A DNA stretch of 64,000 nucleotides from Capitella teleta (taxonomy: Eukaryota; Annelida; Polychaeta; Capitellidae): assembly GCA_000328365.1 (NCBI GenBank), contig KB293180.1, forward strand, positions 782,408 through 846,407, written 5' to 3'. A program made the translations under genes and the position numbers. The notes beneath the pieces were generated by a model that saw only the letters and a list, made by a program, of their open reading frames with translations, had not been told where the DNA came from and searched no databases. Shown here in pieces: positions 1-13,400 of this stretch; position 1 is the first letter of the stretch; each line of letters opens with the position of its first letter.

Positions 1-1339
1 TCCTAATTGTATGGGGTGACAGTTGTATTGGTGGTGTATGGGGGCTCACCCACGATGATGGCGTTGCAAGTGCATCAGGGTCAGTCTTGGTGAACATCAA
101 GAAATGGCTCTGTTTTCTTGTATTATAATTGCGGTAGTTTGATGGCCATGAAAATGCATGGCATGGCATGGCATGGCATGATTGGGTTTTACGGCTCCAC
201 CCAGCCAATGCGGCTAATACGGGCACCGGAACAGAAGACCCGGAATCAGGGTTTCCCCATACCCTTATCGATAAATTCCAAGGGTTCTTTATCCTGCAAA
301 TCACCATAGACAGTAGTTTACAGCGCCCGGCCTTATTACGCAGTTGAGCAGCACTGCTTAGGCGCCGAAGAAATATAATTATAGCAAATTACAATTTTAA
401 TTCACAATCATACCTAACGCCGTGGTCGGATTGGGTCTCGATCTTCTCGGTCGGCACAGGATTGCAGTTAGCCGGTCAAATCGACTGAGCCATTTGGTGC
501 CCCCTCATCAAGTTGCAAGTTTTACTCAGTGTATATACTGTACACGTAAAGTTGGTTCACCCTTCTATAAGTATTAAATACATATGTACGGTGAGATTGG
601 CGTCGTAATATTCGTATTAGCATTGTTACTAATCCATCTAAACAAAATGTTTGCCACGTTTGAAGTTGGGAAGGATTGCATATAAATGGATACTGATGCT
701 ATGCACTAAATAAGCCCGACATATCCTGCGCACAGAGCGGGCATACAGGTTTGCTTGCCGCGTATACCGAAGATGGCTATCTTGTTGTACATGTGTCTCA
801 TTTTCTTTTCATTTCTGACCGTTTTCCAAAACTGATAAAAAAAGATGCATATTCCATTTATGAGACAAACAAATCAAAAAATCAAACAAAAATGCCATAT
901 ACATGTATTAATATCAGCGTTCAATCTAATTTCAAATACGTACCCCGGTAATCAGCCAATTGTCCATACCAAAGATAAGAAAATTGAGTATCCTAAATGG
1001 AGTATTTTTGGTCCAACACATGATGTCTGCCTCTGGGATATTTTTTTTCTGTAATTTGTGATTATAATTTGCGTTCAACATTGTCGATGTCGGGATTGTC
1101 GATTTGAGATTTTCTTCCACAGTACAGTGCTTCACTCTGTCTACCCAGTTCATCGTTGTTGAAGTTTCATCCAGATTACCTAAAAACAATGACATAAAAT
1201 TGTTTTCAAAGTTGTTTCCTATAATTGGTTAACCTTTCCCTAACTTACACCAATATCTTCCGTGTCTCTCTCCAATGATAAATATACAGGATTTACATTA
1301 CATTTTTAATACGTAAATCCTGCATGTATCCTATAAGTA
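1..1339. other. non-coding left flank
   Basis: No exon or RNA gene is supported. A short GGCAT tandem tract lies near 157-181. The rest is AT-rich with short chance open frames only. Confidence 0.5.
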
Positions 1340-1680
1340 TTTCATTTAATTTCATTTAATTTATTACATTTAAAAACGCACTTTCAGCAATATCTAAAGA
1401 ACCTTCAAATGTGCTGTACAAACAAGAGGTAAAAAGGAAGATCATAAAATACTAGAAAATGCAATGTTAAAATAGTGAGTCTTAAGCTGGGCTTTAAAAT
1501 CATCGAGCGATTGCTGGTTCTGCAGGTTGGAAGGTAATCGGTTCAAAATGATGGGTGCTTGGTCAGCAAATCTTTGGTAGCCATATAATTGAAAATGAAA
1601 TTTAGGCACAGACAGCAATGTGATGTGGGCTTTTGCTTTAGAAATTTCTTATCGACATCCGTGCGTTATGCAAGCTTTTG
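1340..1680 (-). mobile_element. 3' end of a LINE (non-LTR retrotransposon), C-terminal RT relic
   Basis: On the - strand the translation reads FADQAPIILNRLPSN followed by QQSLDDFKAQLKTHYF. This matches the well-known C-terminal tail of CR1/L2-type LINE polymerases (the W-N-x-L-P ... S-x-x-x-F-K-x-x-L-K-T-H-x-F pattern). Only this tail and a 3' untranslated part remain, so it is a 5'-truncated, dead copy. No target-site duplication was identified. The family assignment within CR1/L2 is inference. Confidence 0.65.
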
Positions 1681-2129
1681 TTGACCCGTGTGCTGCCGAC
1701 GTGTGAACAGCACAGCAGTCAGTGTATGCTGTCATCAAACGAATGTTGTTTTCCGTTCTTTTTATCTGCTTTTTATTCAGAGAATTGGGGAAAAGCAAAA
1801 CATGGGAACGTGGTTCGAAGGCAGGTATTGCATCCTAGGCAGGTTTTGTGCAGTGATGACGCCATAAACTCCATGACGTCACGGAATCCGTCTCAAATCC
1901 CCCCTCCCTGAGGTACTTGACAGGGACTGCGCATTGTACCATACAATTTCCACGGAGCATTAGGAACTAGTTGATCATTGTGTGGTTAACAATTTTACAA
2001 TTCAGGAAATAAACATGGGTTGAATGGGCTAATATTGGTCTCAAACGCAAATTACGCAATGACTAATTGCCCATACGAAAGACGGTTATCTGGGGCCAAT
2101 CTGCGCAGTTCCGGACTTCCGAAAACGGA

Positions 2130-2285
2130 GACAATAGTTTCAGTAATAGTGTGCGATGGCGGCTATATGCACGCAGTGGCTTTGCAATCGGCTGCAGTCG
2201 CTTTACAAAAGAGAAGGAGTAAGGCTCCAGTGACGCTACTCAGCGCAGCAGTGCGAGATCGGCAACAGGTGATCGGGTGCTCGGC
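2130..2285 (+). promoter_or_regulatory. conserved 5' leader of receptor copy 1
   Basis: About 150 bp before the exon 1 ATG are closely matched (with small indels) by the region upstream of exon 1 in copy 2 (37160-37312, opposite strand). Similarity fades further upstream in both. This is probably 5' UTR plus core promoter; I see no clear TATA box. The transcription start is not visible. Confidence 0.5.
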
Positions 2286-5200
2286 ATGGCTCACATTCGG
2301 ACGACGCTGATCGGCCTCATCGGAGCTGCAATCATCGTTCCTTCGCGAGCATGGTAGGTGGCTTGCTTGCGTTGTGCGATATTATTTGTGCGATCTCGCC
2401 AGGTGCTGTGTTTTTGTTTTGTGCTGAGCGTAAAAAGTGATTGCTATTTCTCTGCACATTGAATCTGGTATTTAGGATACATAGTTTTTTCATTGGTATG
2501 TACACGTACTACTAGACATTAGTCTGAACCTTCTTAATGCACAATTTTATTGGGATAACACTTTTAGCCATGAAAGGGGATACCACCATGGTCCATGAAC
2601 AAGTTATCAACCAGCATTCCTGATGATCATCAACAATATAGAAATACACATCAAAATCATCATTTATAACCCTTGGCGTTGTAAATGGGGTTAAGTACAA
2701 ACCTTACGAGCTACAACATGATTGAAATAATTGTTAAGCTGTGAACTCAAAATATCGCTTCCACAGATAACGTTCAAAAGAGAAAATTCTTAACCCTTTC
2801 TGCTCTCAAAAAAGAAGTTCCTCTTTCCATAATTGAAGTACATAATATTGCCGAATGTTTAGATGCATGAATATTGTATGGGAACCATTCTTGATGTGTA
2901 TGTATTGCATACGATAGCAGGAATTATGCCCCATCCATCTCTCCACCTTTGCAAAGTCAATTAACGTACCTCAAAGATCAACAAGACAACAACTGATCCA
3001 ATCACTCAACGTGAGGGCACATTCAATTATTATCATCTTAGCATCAAGTTCGACTTATATGAGATAAAGTAACACTTATTGCTGATCTGATTTTAATTAC
3101 ACTTGGATATTGTTTTAATTGATTTTGTGATTATTAATAATCGTCGTCAGTAATAATTTTAGTAAAATAATTATTATTTTAAGATAAACAGAATCCGCAC
3201 GTGTATCCAATCATCCATTCACAGCTGACCTGATGCTGAAGCAGATGCGTTGAATTGGTTTCCTTTGTGAATCACACATTGCATGGTAGAGGCTGCTTTA
3301 GGGTTGCCCGATCGTGGAAAATAGTCAGATTAGTATTGCTTCAGTTTTATTCATTTACCGGTATTTATTATGTTTGGGTTCTCGGTTAATTTTTGTGTTT
3401 TTTTTTCTTCTTTGTTTCTTTATTTTTTTCCCTTGTGATCAAAGTGAACGTTATAAACCAGGAAGATATAATGTGCTTCACAAACTTGACATTTCGCTAA
3501 TTGGAATTAGCTTAGATGGTTAGCCATGCACTATGAATACTTCCACTTCAAACCCCAAACCACCAAATTATTCTGTTTTGATTATGTTATGATGAGGCGA
3601 AGCAAACAATAGACTTATAAACAGCAATGGGCACTGCACCTCGCCAACTCTTATATTCTGTCCAGGAGACGGTCGCCCTTTTCATCTCCCCAGACACCCA
3701 GGAAATGTGTTTCTTTTGATTTCAAAGTCGGCCAGGGAGAAAGTCCCGAAAGACCCAGGCGACCGCGTTCTCTCTAAATGTACTTGCAAGCGACGAACGG
3801 TGCTGACAACGATGTTTGGCAAACATTGCACTTAGATAACCTTATATCTCTGCCATGAGTGAATGGTGTTTCTGGCTCGCTTTTTGCTTGGCCTTCATTT
3901 GAACGATAATAATGATGTAGTGTGATGCCCACACCGGATTTATTTGAATCCCTTGGGTTTGAGTAAGAAAAGGCCTTGCTTCTTCTAAATTCGGTTCGGT
4001 TGTGAAGTTATAAAAAATAATTAAAAGTGATGAACGATAACTGATGAAAGGAGATCGAAAACAAACACGAACTAAAACAAGGAGGCGCAAAACGCATTGA
4101 AATATGGATATTGAAAATGTAACAAGATGAGAGGACAAATACAATCATTGTAAGAATGTGAGAAGTTCAATATTGAACCAGATCAATCATGCAAAGCAAA
4201 GATCAAGGTGTTTCTTACATAATGCTAAGTTTGTTTACACACCCAAAGCTTTGTTTTGACACTTATATGACAGTCAGGCGTCATGAATATTCCCTCTCAT
4301 TGTAATACCGGTGAACTGTTATTGATTCATTAGAACATTAGTCAAGATTTGACAGATTGTGCTATTATACTTTATGAGAATTATTCATTTATAGCACTTT
4401 CTACTTGATCTAGAATGTATTTTTGTTTCGGTTAAACAAATATGTGTTTTTATTATTATAATGCTCTCACCGAAACTTTGCCTGTATCCCGAGCAATAAC
4501 TACACCCGATATTAAAAGCAATAGTTAATTACTATATTTAAAAACTCATCCGTGCCTAATTACAAAACAAATTAAAAGAAATCCAATTTACGGGTGAAAT
4601 GCTTCATCGCGCAAATCAAATAGCAGATGACGCAATTTGAGCCTAATGTACATTTTATGTTACAATCAATGTGACCATTGCACTCGCATACAAACACATT
4701 GCAAAGGAACGAACAGCTCTCATTAAAAACCTATCCAAGCTAGTCTTAAAGAGCAGGACCATGGGCTCAATTACTATTGGTATATACTTAGCGTGCGCCT
4801 TAATGAGTGCTTACGATGTATCCGACGCCACTAACTCCACTAAAGATCTTTGGGAAGGGTGGCCAGGGGTTCATTCCGTGCACCTCGTTTTCTGATCTTT
4901 GATTTGCTGATTTATGCATCAAAAGACAAGCAGAATACAAACCGTCCAATGAAACACACCCAAGCCTTGTCCGGAAGGACCAATGCATTTGTGCACCTAT
5001 TCCCGATGATTCGTATCATCCAGCTTCCCCATTATTTTTGTCTCCATATCTTCTCTCTCTCCCTGAAATCATTACATATGGTTCCTTTGTTCATATTTCT
5101 TAAATTATTTTGTAACCAACATTTTATTTGGCTTTTTTTCCCCTTTTCTTTTCGTGTTGGCCTGTGTAACAAGGCCGAGCGCTATGTTTTACTTATATAG

Positions 5201-7549
5201 TAGTATGCAGGATAGAGAACCCTTGAGATTTATCGATAAGAGCAAGAGAAAACCATGTTCCGGAATACAATCCCCTCATGCTGCAAATAGTCAATCATCT
5301 TGGCCATAATAATTATACCAAAACATTAAGTTATGTGTGACCACCGCACTGAAATCAGCACTTACACGCAATGTCACATTTTTAGATTTTAATGCCTTAT
5401 CCTAATAGCTGATACAAATCCATTTAGCTTGATATAAGAAATATCTAAATCGAAGCAGTAGTTTAAAAGTTACAACCTGTTTACGGGTCAACCCCAGCGT
5501 AATGGAAGATAAGAAAGCAAGGGATAAGTCACGGGAAGGAGACGGTTATGCTCGGATAAATGATGTTCAAGTGAATCTGGAATCTCGAGAAAATCCTTTA
5601 TCCGAGCATAACCATCCGAGTGACTTAACCTATTATGCCACGAAAAACACCTCTCAACTCAATCGAGACGACTTAAATATAATTTGACTGCGCGCAATTT
5701 TGAATAGTTTTTAATACGCCATGGGTACCCTACAAAGGGTGTTCGAATTGCGAATTGTAAACGCAATTTCAGCCTCGTTATTCGGTGTAATTCATGCAAA
5801 CTGCAATTTTTCTCAGGATCCACATCGTGTCGCCGTTTTCCGAGAAGAAATTGATTCAAGATTTGACGAATCGGTATTCCGAGGCTGGTACCTATGGACG
5901 TCCGCTGGAGAACTCCTCCCAGCCTCTCCAGGTCGACGCTGGTGTCCACCTCATCCACATCCTGGACATGGATGAGCATAATCAGGTCATCACAACCAGT
6001 CTGAGCCTAGAATATGTAGGTTCCTTTTCCAATTATGTAACACTTGATTGGTTTGCTGTGCATAGAGGTGGATGGACGAGTACTTGCGGTGGGATCCGGC
6101 AGAGTATGGAAATGTGAAGACCTGTAACATGCCGCCAAAGCTGGTCTGGGTTCCTGACATAGTCATTTCTAACGCGTAAGTCCATGCGACGATTCTATCT
6201 TTGATTTCTTTTATGTTCATTTCAGGCTGGCAGAAGCAGAGAACATTGATGGCGAGTCAAGTGTGCACATCCAGCACAATGGATCGGTGACTTGGGTGCA
6301 GAGGAAAATCTACCGCACATCATGCTATATCGATATGGTTAACTATCCATTTGACAGACAATCCTGTCACATAATCCTGAAGTCGAGCTCATACTCCAAA
6401 CAAGAGATGCGCCTGTCCTCATTGTACAGCGAAGGCAGTGGACAGTGGCATCTCGGAGACCTTGGGGTGCTGAGCGAGTACCAGGAGGCCAGTGAATGGA
6501 AGATCGAAGATGTCAAGTTCATTGCCATAAACACTGAAAATTTAGGAAACAGTTTGCTCAAGTACACCGTGGTTCTAAAGAGAAAAACCGTATTCTTCAC
6601 CTTCATTCTGATTCTGCCTTGCGTCTTTCTGACCATGTTGACCCTGGTGGTGTTCTGGCTGCCACCTGAGCGACCAGACAAGACTACACTAGGTGCGTGA
6701 ATGCAGGCAATTACTGTTTGCATGCAAGATTCACAGAGTCGTTTTCCTTAGCAGCGATGAACATTTTTGGCAGTTTCATGGTGCTGCTACTCGTTCTTGT
6801 GGGGACCATTCCCTCCACTGCTTCCTCTATTCCTGTTCTAGGTCAGTGCATTGACGAAAATTTGTTTTCTTATGGTTCAATTATTTTCTCATAGGGATTT
6901 ATTATTTCTTCAACATGATCATGACCTCGTCATCCATTGGCTTGGCCACTATCGTGGTCAACGTGAGCAGGAGCAACAAGGGTAAACCAAGAGTTCCGAA
7001 ATGGCTGCGAGCAGTGAGTACCTCGCCCAGGTGCCTTCCCCTCTGATCCTCTGATTGCAGATCGCGATTGACACACTCGGTGAAGTATTCGGAGTGAACA
7101 AGACATACTCCATCAAGCCTCGCAAGTCAAAGCAAGATAAGATGAATCGGAATCTTCTCATCAGAGAACCGATGTCTGTCGGGTCGAATGATGAGCCATT
7201 CTCTTGTGATCCAGAGGCAGAGGCGCTTCACTTGCGCAACACCAATGACAAACATTACGTAGGTCTACATGGCCACCAAAACATAGAGTCAGAACTCCCA
7301 GGCATCGCATCAAGCAACCAGTCACATCGAACGTTGCTGAGGATAGAGTCGCTCTTGACCAGCACCAAACTGGCTCTGGAGGCGATTCAGTCGCAGAACA
7401 CTGAGAGGGAGCGCGTCGTCAGGTTCCGGGACGAAAAGGCCTACGAGTGGCGAATCGTGGCGATCACAGTGGACCGAGTTTTCTTCCTTGTGTACTTGAT
7501 CCTTACACTTGTCTTGGCCACTGTGACTTCAACCCTGATGTTTACATGA
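2286..7549 (+). CDS. Cys-loop ligand-gated ion channel subunit, copy 1 (512 aa, 7 exons)
   Basis: This is a pentameric ligand-gated channel subunit of the plasma membrane. Exons: 2286-2353, 5817-6015, 6066-6175, 6226-6692, 6755-6841, 6895-7013, 7061-7549; every junction is GT-AG and in phase. Exon 1 is a signal peptide (MAHIRTTLIGLIGAAIIV...). The extracellular domain has the Cys-loop C159-C173 with 13 residues between, including YPFD. M1 is about 247-272, M2 about 278-300 (ending IPSTASSIPVLG), M3 lies in exon 6, and a cytoplasmic loop of about 140 residues precedes M4 at the C-terminus. It resembles the nicotinic/5-HT3 side of the family (D277 just before M2 suggests cation selectivity, inference). 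It lacks loop-C vicinal cysteines and the loop-B tryptophan, so acetylcholine is an unlikely ligand. The 6755 acceptor was preferred over 6752 because it aligns M2 without a gap and because copy 2 keeps only that AG. No break is seen. Confidence 0.93.
5544..5613. repeat. 17-bp perfect inverted repeat (hairpin) in receptor intron 1
   Basis: The arms GGTTATGCTCGGATAAA (5544-5560) and its exact complement (5597-5613) are separated by 36 nt. It lies in intron 1 of receptor copy 1, about 200 bp upstream of exon 2. No counterpart was seen in copy 2. It could be a miniature foldback element or a structured RNA; the sequence does not decide. Confidence 0.8.
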
Positions 7550-9420
7550 ACTGTGTCTTCATTTCGCATTTTATTGGCATATCATAGATTATGTATTTTG
7601 TATATTTTTTACTTGTATTCTACGATGTCACATTTTACAGCATAATTTGCATTCTGTATCATTGCTCTTGGTGTAATAATTGTGCCTATCAAACTATCAC
7701 GTTTCTGAAAAATACATTGCATTGGTCGTCTCACATTTTAATTGCGAAATATTTTTATATTTGCGCGGGTTGAACTGTTTGCTATAGCAGAAGTTTCAGC
7801 GATCATAATTAAGAGTGGTATGAAACCTGATATTTATTTGGCTTTAAAAAGAAACACACGCCAAAATTGTTTTGTGTTTCTGCGGTGAGTGTGGTTATCA
7901 TCAAATTAATCGAGCCAGCTCATCGGCGTTGGGCGTTAGCCTGAATATGGAAGTGATGATATATTATTTCGTTATTGAGATATATGTGGATATAGCCAAT
8001 ATCAGCAAGCAATGATATGCCCGCAAATAGCCACCTCAAATGCACCGGATCGACCAAAATACCCTTCATTCACAATCAAGGTCAATAACTTGGCTTTTTG
8101 GTTGATTTGGAATGACAGCAATGGGATGCTCTACTGATTGCCTAACTTACGATGTGAAATCTCTGAGGTAAACATTACAATATGGCAATGGAATTATAAA
8201 AATACATGCACTGTAGAATTTGATCAATGAATGTTGAATTGTCGATGAGATGTCGATACTGATCATGAAAGACGTAATTGTTGTCATATTTCATGCATGA
8301 CATCAATCAGATCGATAATTTTATGAAGCCCAAATTAAGCCAATTAGAAACCACCATCGGATCCAAGTTATCCAATTTTCCAAGGTTATTGACCCTCATA
8401 GTTGCATATACCAATGATATCTCAGCCCCCAGGACGTGAAATTACCTGTATAAAAGGATATCATAATCTCATTAAATTGTTAAAATAATATATTTGAGAG
8501 AGCGTAAGTGTAACGACTTCAATTCTACACTGATTATCCAGGTTTGATGGTAAAATCCAGGCTCGAAATAATGAAGACAGAGCACAATCACTGGATAATA
8601 ACTCTAATTGTCCTCAGAAATATATTCAAAAATTTGAAAGGATCCTGATCGTGAATGTCTTGGTGTCTGGAAATCTAGCGACTGTGTGGCTGTTTATCTG
8701 CGGTTTTTTTTTACCAAGGAATAATCGTGGCTTATATACTTGGAGTGGAGGTTTTTGTCACCCATGCATGTCATAAGTATAACAGAAAGTATGGTGTGTA
8801 TAGGAATGGATGGGAGTTCAGTGAACGTACTTACAGTCCAGCGCCCGATGCAAGTAATATATATCTACACTGGAGAGCTATATCCTAATAGTTGCAATTT
8901 CCATCGAATTAGTAACGAATCCTGTCCCTAATCGGACGTTCAACCCCACAGCAACAAACACAAAATGAGCCATAAACAAAAGTCCGTTCACTTTGCCGCG
9001 GGTTCCTTGTTTTCTCATTGACCAATGCAAGGATGCTGTCAATTGTAGACATTTGTTTCTCAACCAAATATGTCATCTAGCATATTTCATTTGAATAAAC
9101 AACTAGATGGGTAGCACGAGGGTGACATGAACAAGTAATTTGCTTGCTTATAGAACCGATGTCATGACAAAACACGCATAAATACCTTAATTGGATGTTC
9201 TGATAAAGTATTGGTTTGTGAGACTGCGTGTCTCTTTGCATTGCGAAATTTATGTTCTCAGGGTAATTTCCCAATGATCATCAACTCATCATTTTATTGT
9301 TTCTAGGTAATGATGTGTCTCTCAAACACGCACAAGCACACGATGTCGCTTTATACTAGCCAGACTGGCACTGGACAAACATTCAACATAATCAAATTAA
9401 GCGTTAAATTTGCACGTGCA
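7550..9420. other. non-coding, downstream of receptor copy 1
   Basis: AT-rich sequence with no exon, RNA gene or clear transposon. It starts with the 3' UTR of receptor copy 1, whose end could not be fixed. Confidence 0.5.
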
Positions 9421-9429
9421 AGTTGTGTG

Positions 9430-9760
9430 TGATTGCGAAGATATTTTTGTGACATAAATGTGCCCCAGAACAAATATTATGAAATGCCACCCTGGCGCTT
9501 CAATGCAAACCACCTGCCCGGTTTTGAGTTTTGCCCATTAAACATTACTGCTGTAGTAGGAGCAACAGCAGTCTCAGACAAATGGATCGTTAATGCTGGT
9601 TCAACAATATCTAACAGAGGACCATCCAGAATAGAGCACTATGGCTCCTATATTGCTCGGATATGGTAGGATTTTAAATTTTATGACATTTTCTCGGAAA
9701 AGCGCAGTGCCATTGAAAAGCAATGAAATAGCTAAAATAGGTTGTGTTAGGCTAAAATAG
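9430..9760 (+). mobile_element. diverged partial copy of the ATTTAAATGCGAG repeat family
   Basis: Matches internal blocks of the copies at 15.6 and 45.7 kb: the TGGCGCTTCAATRCAAAC block, a CAACAGCAGTCTCAGAC-like block and the TTCTCGGAAAAGCGCAG block, in the same order. No protein is encoded. It lies next to an inverted copy at 9.88-10.44 kb. Confidence 0.55.
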
Positions 9761-9879
9761 GCGAATACAGGCTGTGCTTTGATGGCTTTATTCATATACA
9801 GATTGGACCTAAAGTATAGTCTATCTACTCTAGAATTAAATAATTAAAAAATTAAATCTCTATCTACTAGAGAATCAAA

Positions 9880-10440
9880 TACGTGGTATGGTTAGTCTAA
9901 CTCTAACATGTCTTGCTGCTATTTCTATCATTTCTATTCCAATTTCATCAACCCTTTATCCCGATTTATCTCGATTAATAGAGAGCACTCATCATTCCGC
10001 GATATTTCCACTTTTGGCGGCAAACAGGGTTCCGGACAATGGATAAGCTTCAATGAACGCATAATTAAGGCAGTGCTCTCGTACTATTGTTTTGTTTTAT
10101 TGTTGTGACAGTAGCACTAATGTTTATCTTCTAAAATCAAAACAAAGCAGAGAGTTTGTATTGAAACGGCATACAAGAGATGGCATTCCTTAATATACTC
10201 GCTCAGAGGCTTATCTGATTTAGCTTTCTTCGCGATCACACACCACTCGCATTTAAATACTCCTCCCTCTTTCAAAATATACTTTTTATTTGATTTCTTT
10301 GCATAAATGGGCGTACAAATAGTTACTCCATATACAAAGTAGTTATTTTTGTGTGTGGGAATAATGATACATTTTAGCGATTTTTAGAGTTTTGTTTTTA
10401 ACATGGAGTAGATATAGACTTTTGGCCCATTCTGTATATG
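9880..10440 (-). mobile_element. inverted copy of the ATTTAAATGCGAG repeat family
   Basis: Read on the - strand it contains, in order, GGGCCAAAAGT, a TACTCCATGTTAAAAACAAAA block, CATTTAAATGCGAGTGGTG, the GATCGCGAAGAAAG block and the GCCAAAAGTGGAAATATCGC block, as in the + copy at 15.6-16.2 kb. It is a non-autonomous element with no coding capacity; its transposon class is unknown. Confidence 0.7.
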
Positions 10441-10449
10441 AAGGTTAGC

Positions 10450-13400
10450 TTGTATATAAACAAGATTTGACATCGGCCAATCTCTCCATCGTGAAAAATG
10501 GTCCTTGCTTGTGGCCGAGCTGGGCCACTCGCAGTTTCGCACGAATTATAAAATAACCTCTATCCGACATAAAATTCATACTGAGTAAAAATAAAACTAA
10601 GCCTAAATTTGTAATCTGTGCAAAATTTGAGCGTTTTTGGTTCGCAAAACGGGAATCTGCGATAATCTAGTGAACGAATGGCAGGGTTGCCATGGCAACA
10701 GGCAACACGTTAAGACCACTTCTAACGAGCGATGTCGAATCAGTGTGTATATTCAAGCTAATCATCATATCTATGGCTTCATTGGTGTAATGAACAAGAT
10801 GTTAATGCCTCTTTAGTCAATATTATTGCCTCTTTAGTCTATGAATTAGTCTTGGTTACGTTCTATGTATATCAATGTTTATAATATTAATTTCAGAATT
10901 TATTCCCATAAGGCATAAACACTGAACTGTTCTAAATGCTATGGAAGAGTGTTCATAAAACATTCCACAGAATTGTATAACTTATCATGTGTGCGATTTC
11001 CCAATTAACTAAAAAAAGAATGGCTATGAGTTGTGTTTCGTGTTGGGTTGCTGAGGCAGATATCACAGTCGTTATAATTTATAATTTCACTTCAAACGTG
11101 CTCAACTTGGGGAAGATTATTCATGCAAAGGATCGTCGACAATGCGATATATCAATTTCCTGGATATTCTTCCAATTTGCCCGAACAACTATTTCGTCTT
11201 TTGCAAACACTACTGACATGGGCATGATTTACTCCCACTATTTCCATGCCTTGCAACCTTTCATATGACGTACATTATGCAACTAGTACAAGGTGAAATT
11301 TCTAATTATGTGCACTTGCACAGCTGCAATATCTGTGAATGTTAAGATAGCGCAATCATGCCCAATGCACGAAGTCGAAATTCGAACTCAGCAATCTTTT
11401 ACATGTAGTCTGCTTGTGATTTCAATTTGCACATCAAATTATCCCTTATACTATTAGTCATACATCTTTTAATGTTACAGATGCTCTGTATGGGGAAAAC
11501 CGTGGTTTCAATTTTGTATTTATATCCTACGACGCAGTTTGGATCGCCCCGTGAGCGAGAATGTCGCGTTGGAAGCGAAATGAACATGAAATATAATATC
11601 ATTTTATTCGTGAAACGAATTCTCACATTTTAATGGTGATGAACAATGGAACATAACGAACAAATCGAAGAAAAGGGACCAAAAAAAGGGTACATGTACA
11701 TGGTGACATTGTATCACATTGGTTTACCCGCTGAAAAAAAATTTCATGGAGCTGTATGATGGTATTCGCTCATAAAGCAGGTAATTTTTTTTCCAAAAAC
11801 ACTTCAAAAATCTTTATCTGTTAAATTTAGGTCACACGCTTACAAAATTTTGGATTTCATCTCTGATTTTCTGAGATCATTGCAATTGATACAATTGTGA
11901 CACTTAACTTAAACAATCTACTCATCTATTATTTGTAGCTATATTACTAGAGCTATTGCGGTAGGTTTTTGCTACATTTGAAGCAACATAATTCATACTA
12001 TTTAAACAATTCTGAAAAATTTACAACCCAACTATTGAATTGAGCAAAAACATTCGACATTGCTCAATTGAATACGTCATGTAGTCGGTTTGTAAATGTC
12101 CTTTAGGATTGTATGAATAGCATGAATTTTGTTGTTTCATTTGTAGCGAATAACACGTGTTAATAACACACGGCCTGCCTGACTGTTAGTTCGCAACTAC
12201 CTGGTCTGCAGTTTAGGATGCCTTTATGCATGCAAACTTCTCCATATTCTTCAATTGAACTAAATTAACTAACTCTCAAGGGTTATTATTAATAATTATT
12301 TGCTCTTCGGCTGAAAATATTATTTGGCATTTCTTGAAATTCTCCTTTACACACATGCAATTGATACAATTCTGTTCTGAATTAAATTCTCCATACTAGT
12401 GATTATATTATGCAAATCGCCAAACGTTGTCAGCTTGATATAAATCACATTATGCATTTTACACATCACAAAGTCATGCATGCATCGCTATTTCTAGGTA
12501 TTATGGAACCTTTGAATAAAGATCAACCATAATGCCCGAGATAACTCCAAATTCACGAAATATACACCCTAATTAATCAGTCCAGCGCAAACAATAATTA
12601 CCTGACATTATTTACTTGGCATAAATGAGCCACGAACAGCGCATATTCAGTGGTTCAAATTCAGTCAAATCGGTTTGGTTCTCATATTTGCAGCTAGTAA
12701 CGTCATAAAACCCCGGGAATTCCACATCAAAAAATGTTGCAATGGTAACGGATCAACACAGACGATTCGGCTAGGTCGCCTCGAGTCTGAAATTGATGAT
12801 AAATCATTAATATATTTAGTTACAGGGTTAATAAATTATCACAAGACGTTTGAATCGACTGATTCTCACTCAGTTTAACAATAAAAACAGATAAAAACTA
12901 TTTATTTGAGTATATTTGCCAATTTATGTGTCAATGTGTGGTCGGTCGGTTGTTTGAATCAATATTACTTCATTCCCGTGTGTACTTTGCATAGCATTAC
13001 AATTATTATGCTTATAAGTTACGATTTCCATTCGATCAAGTGTGTGTTACAAGTATTATAGTCGTAATTGATCAAATTCATTGATTTGTTCAGCATGAAA
13101 TGTAACTGTGAGTGCGTCGTTTAGTACCCTATGGTTGATGGGGGGATGTTATGCTGTCACCCTGGAGAGAGTGGGGTAGAAGACTCTTGATTATTAATTT
13201 TTCTATCTCACTAAATGAGAATTTTTTTTAAGCCGCAAATGGCTCACAAATGACAATATATATGTCCTGTGCCCGAACCAAGACCTAAAATTCCATATTT
13301 TACTTGTGTTGACCTTTAAGTTGAATCGCTGATTCGTGCATAGACTCCAGTGGGGTACAGTGATCCGTACATAGTTTCACGAAATCAAAGAGACCAAGCA

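Noticed and set aside
6752-6754. Alternative acceptor giving an extra alanine before M2 in receptor copy 1
   Set aside because: The corresponding AG is absent in copy 2, and the extra residue would break the gapless M2 alignment.
11350-11400. tRNA-like GAAATTCGAACTC motif
   Set aside because: No acceptor stem, D-arm or anticodon arm could be fitted around it.
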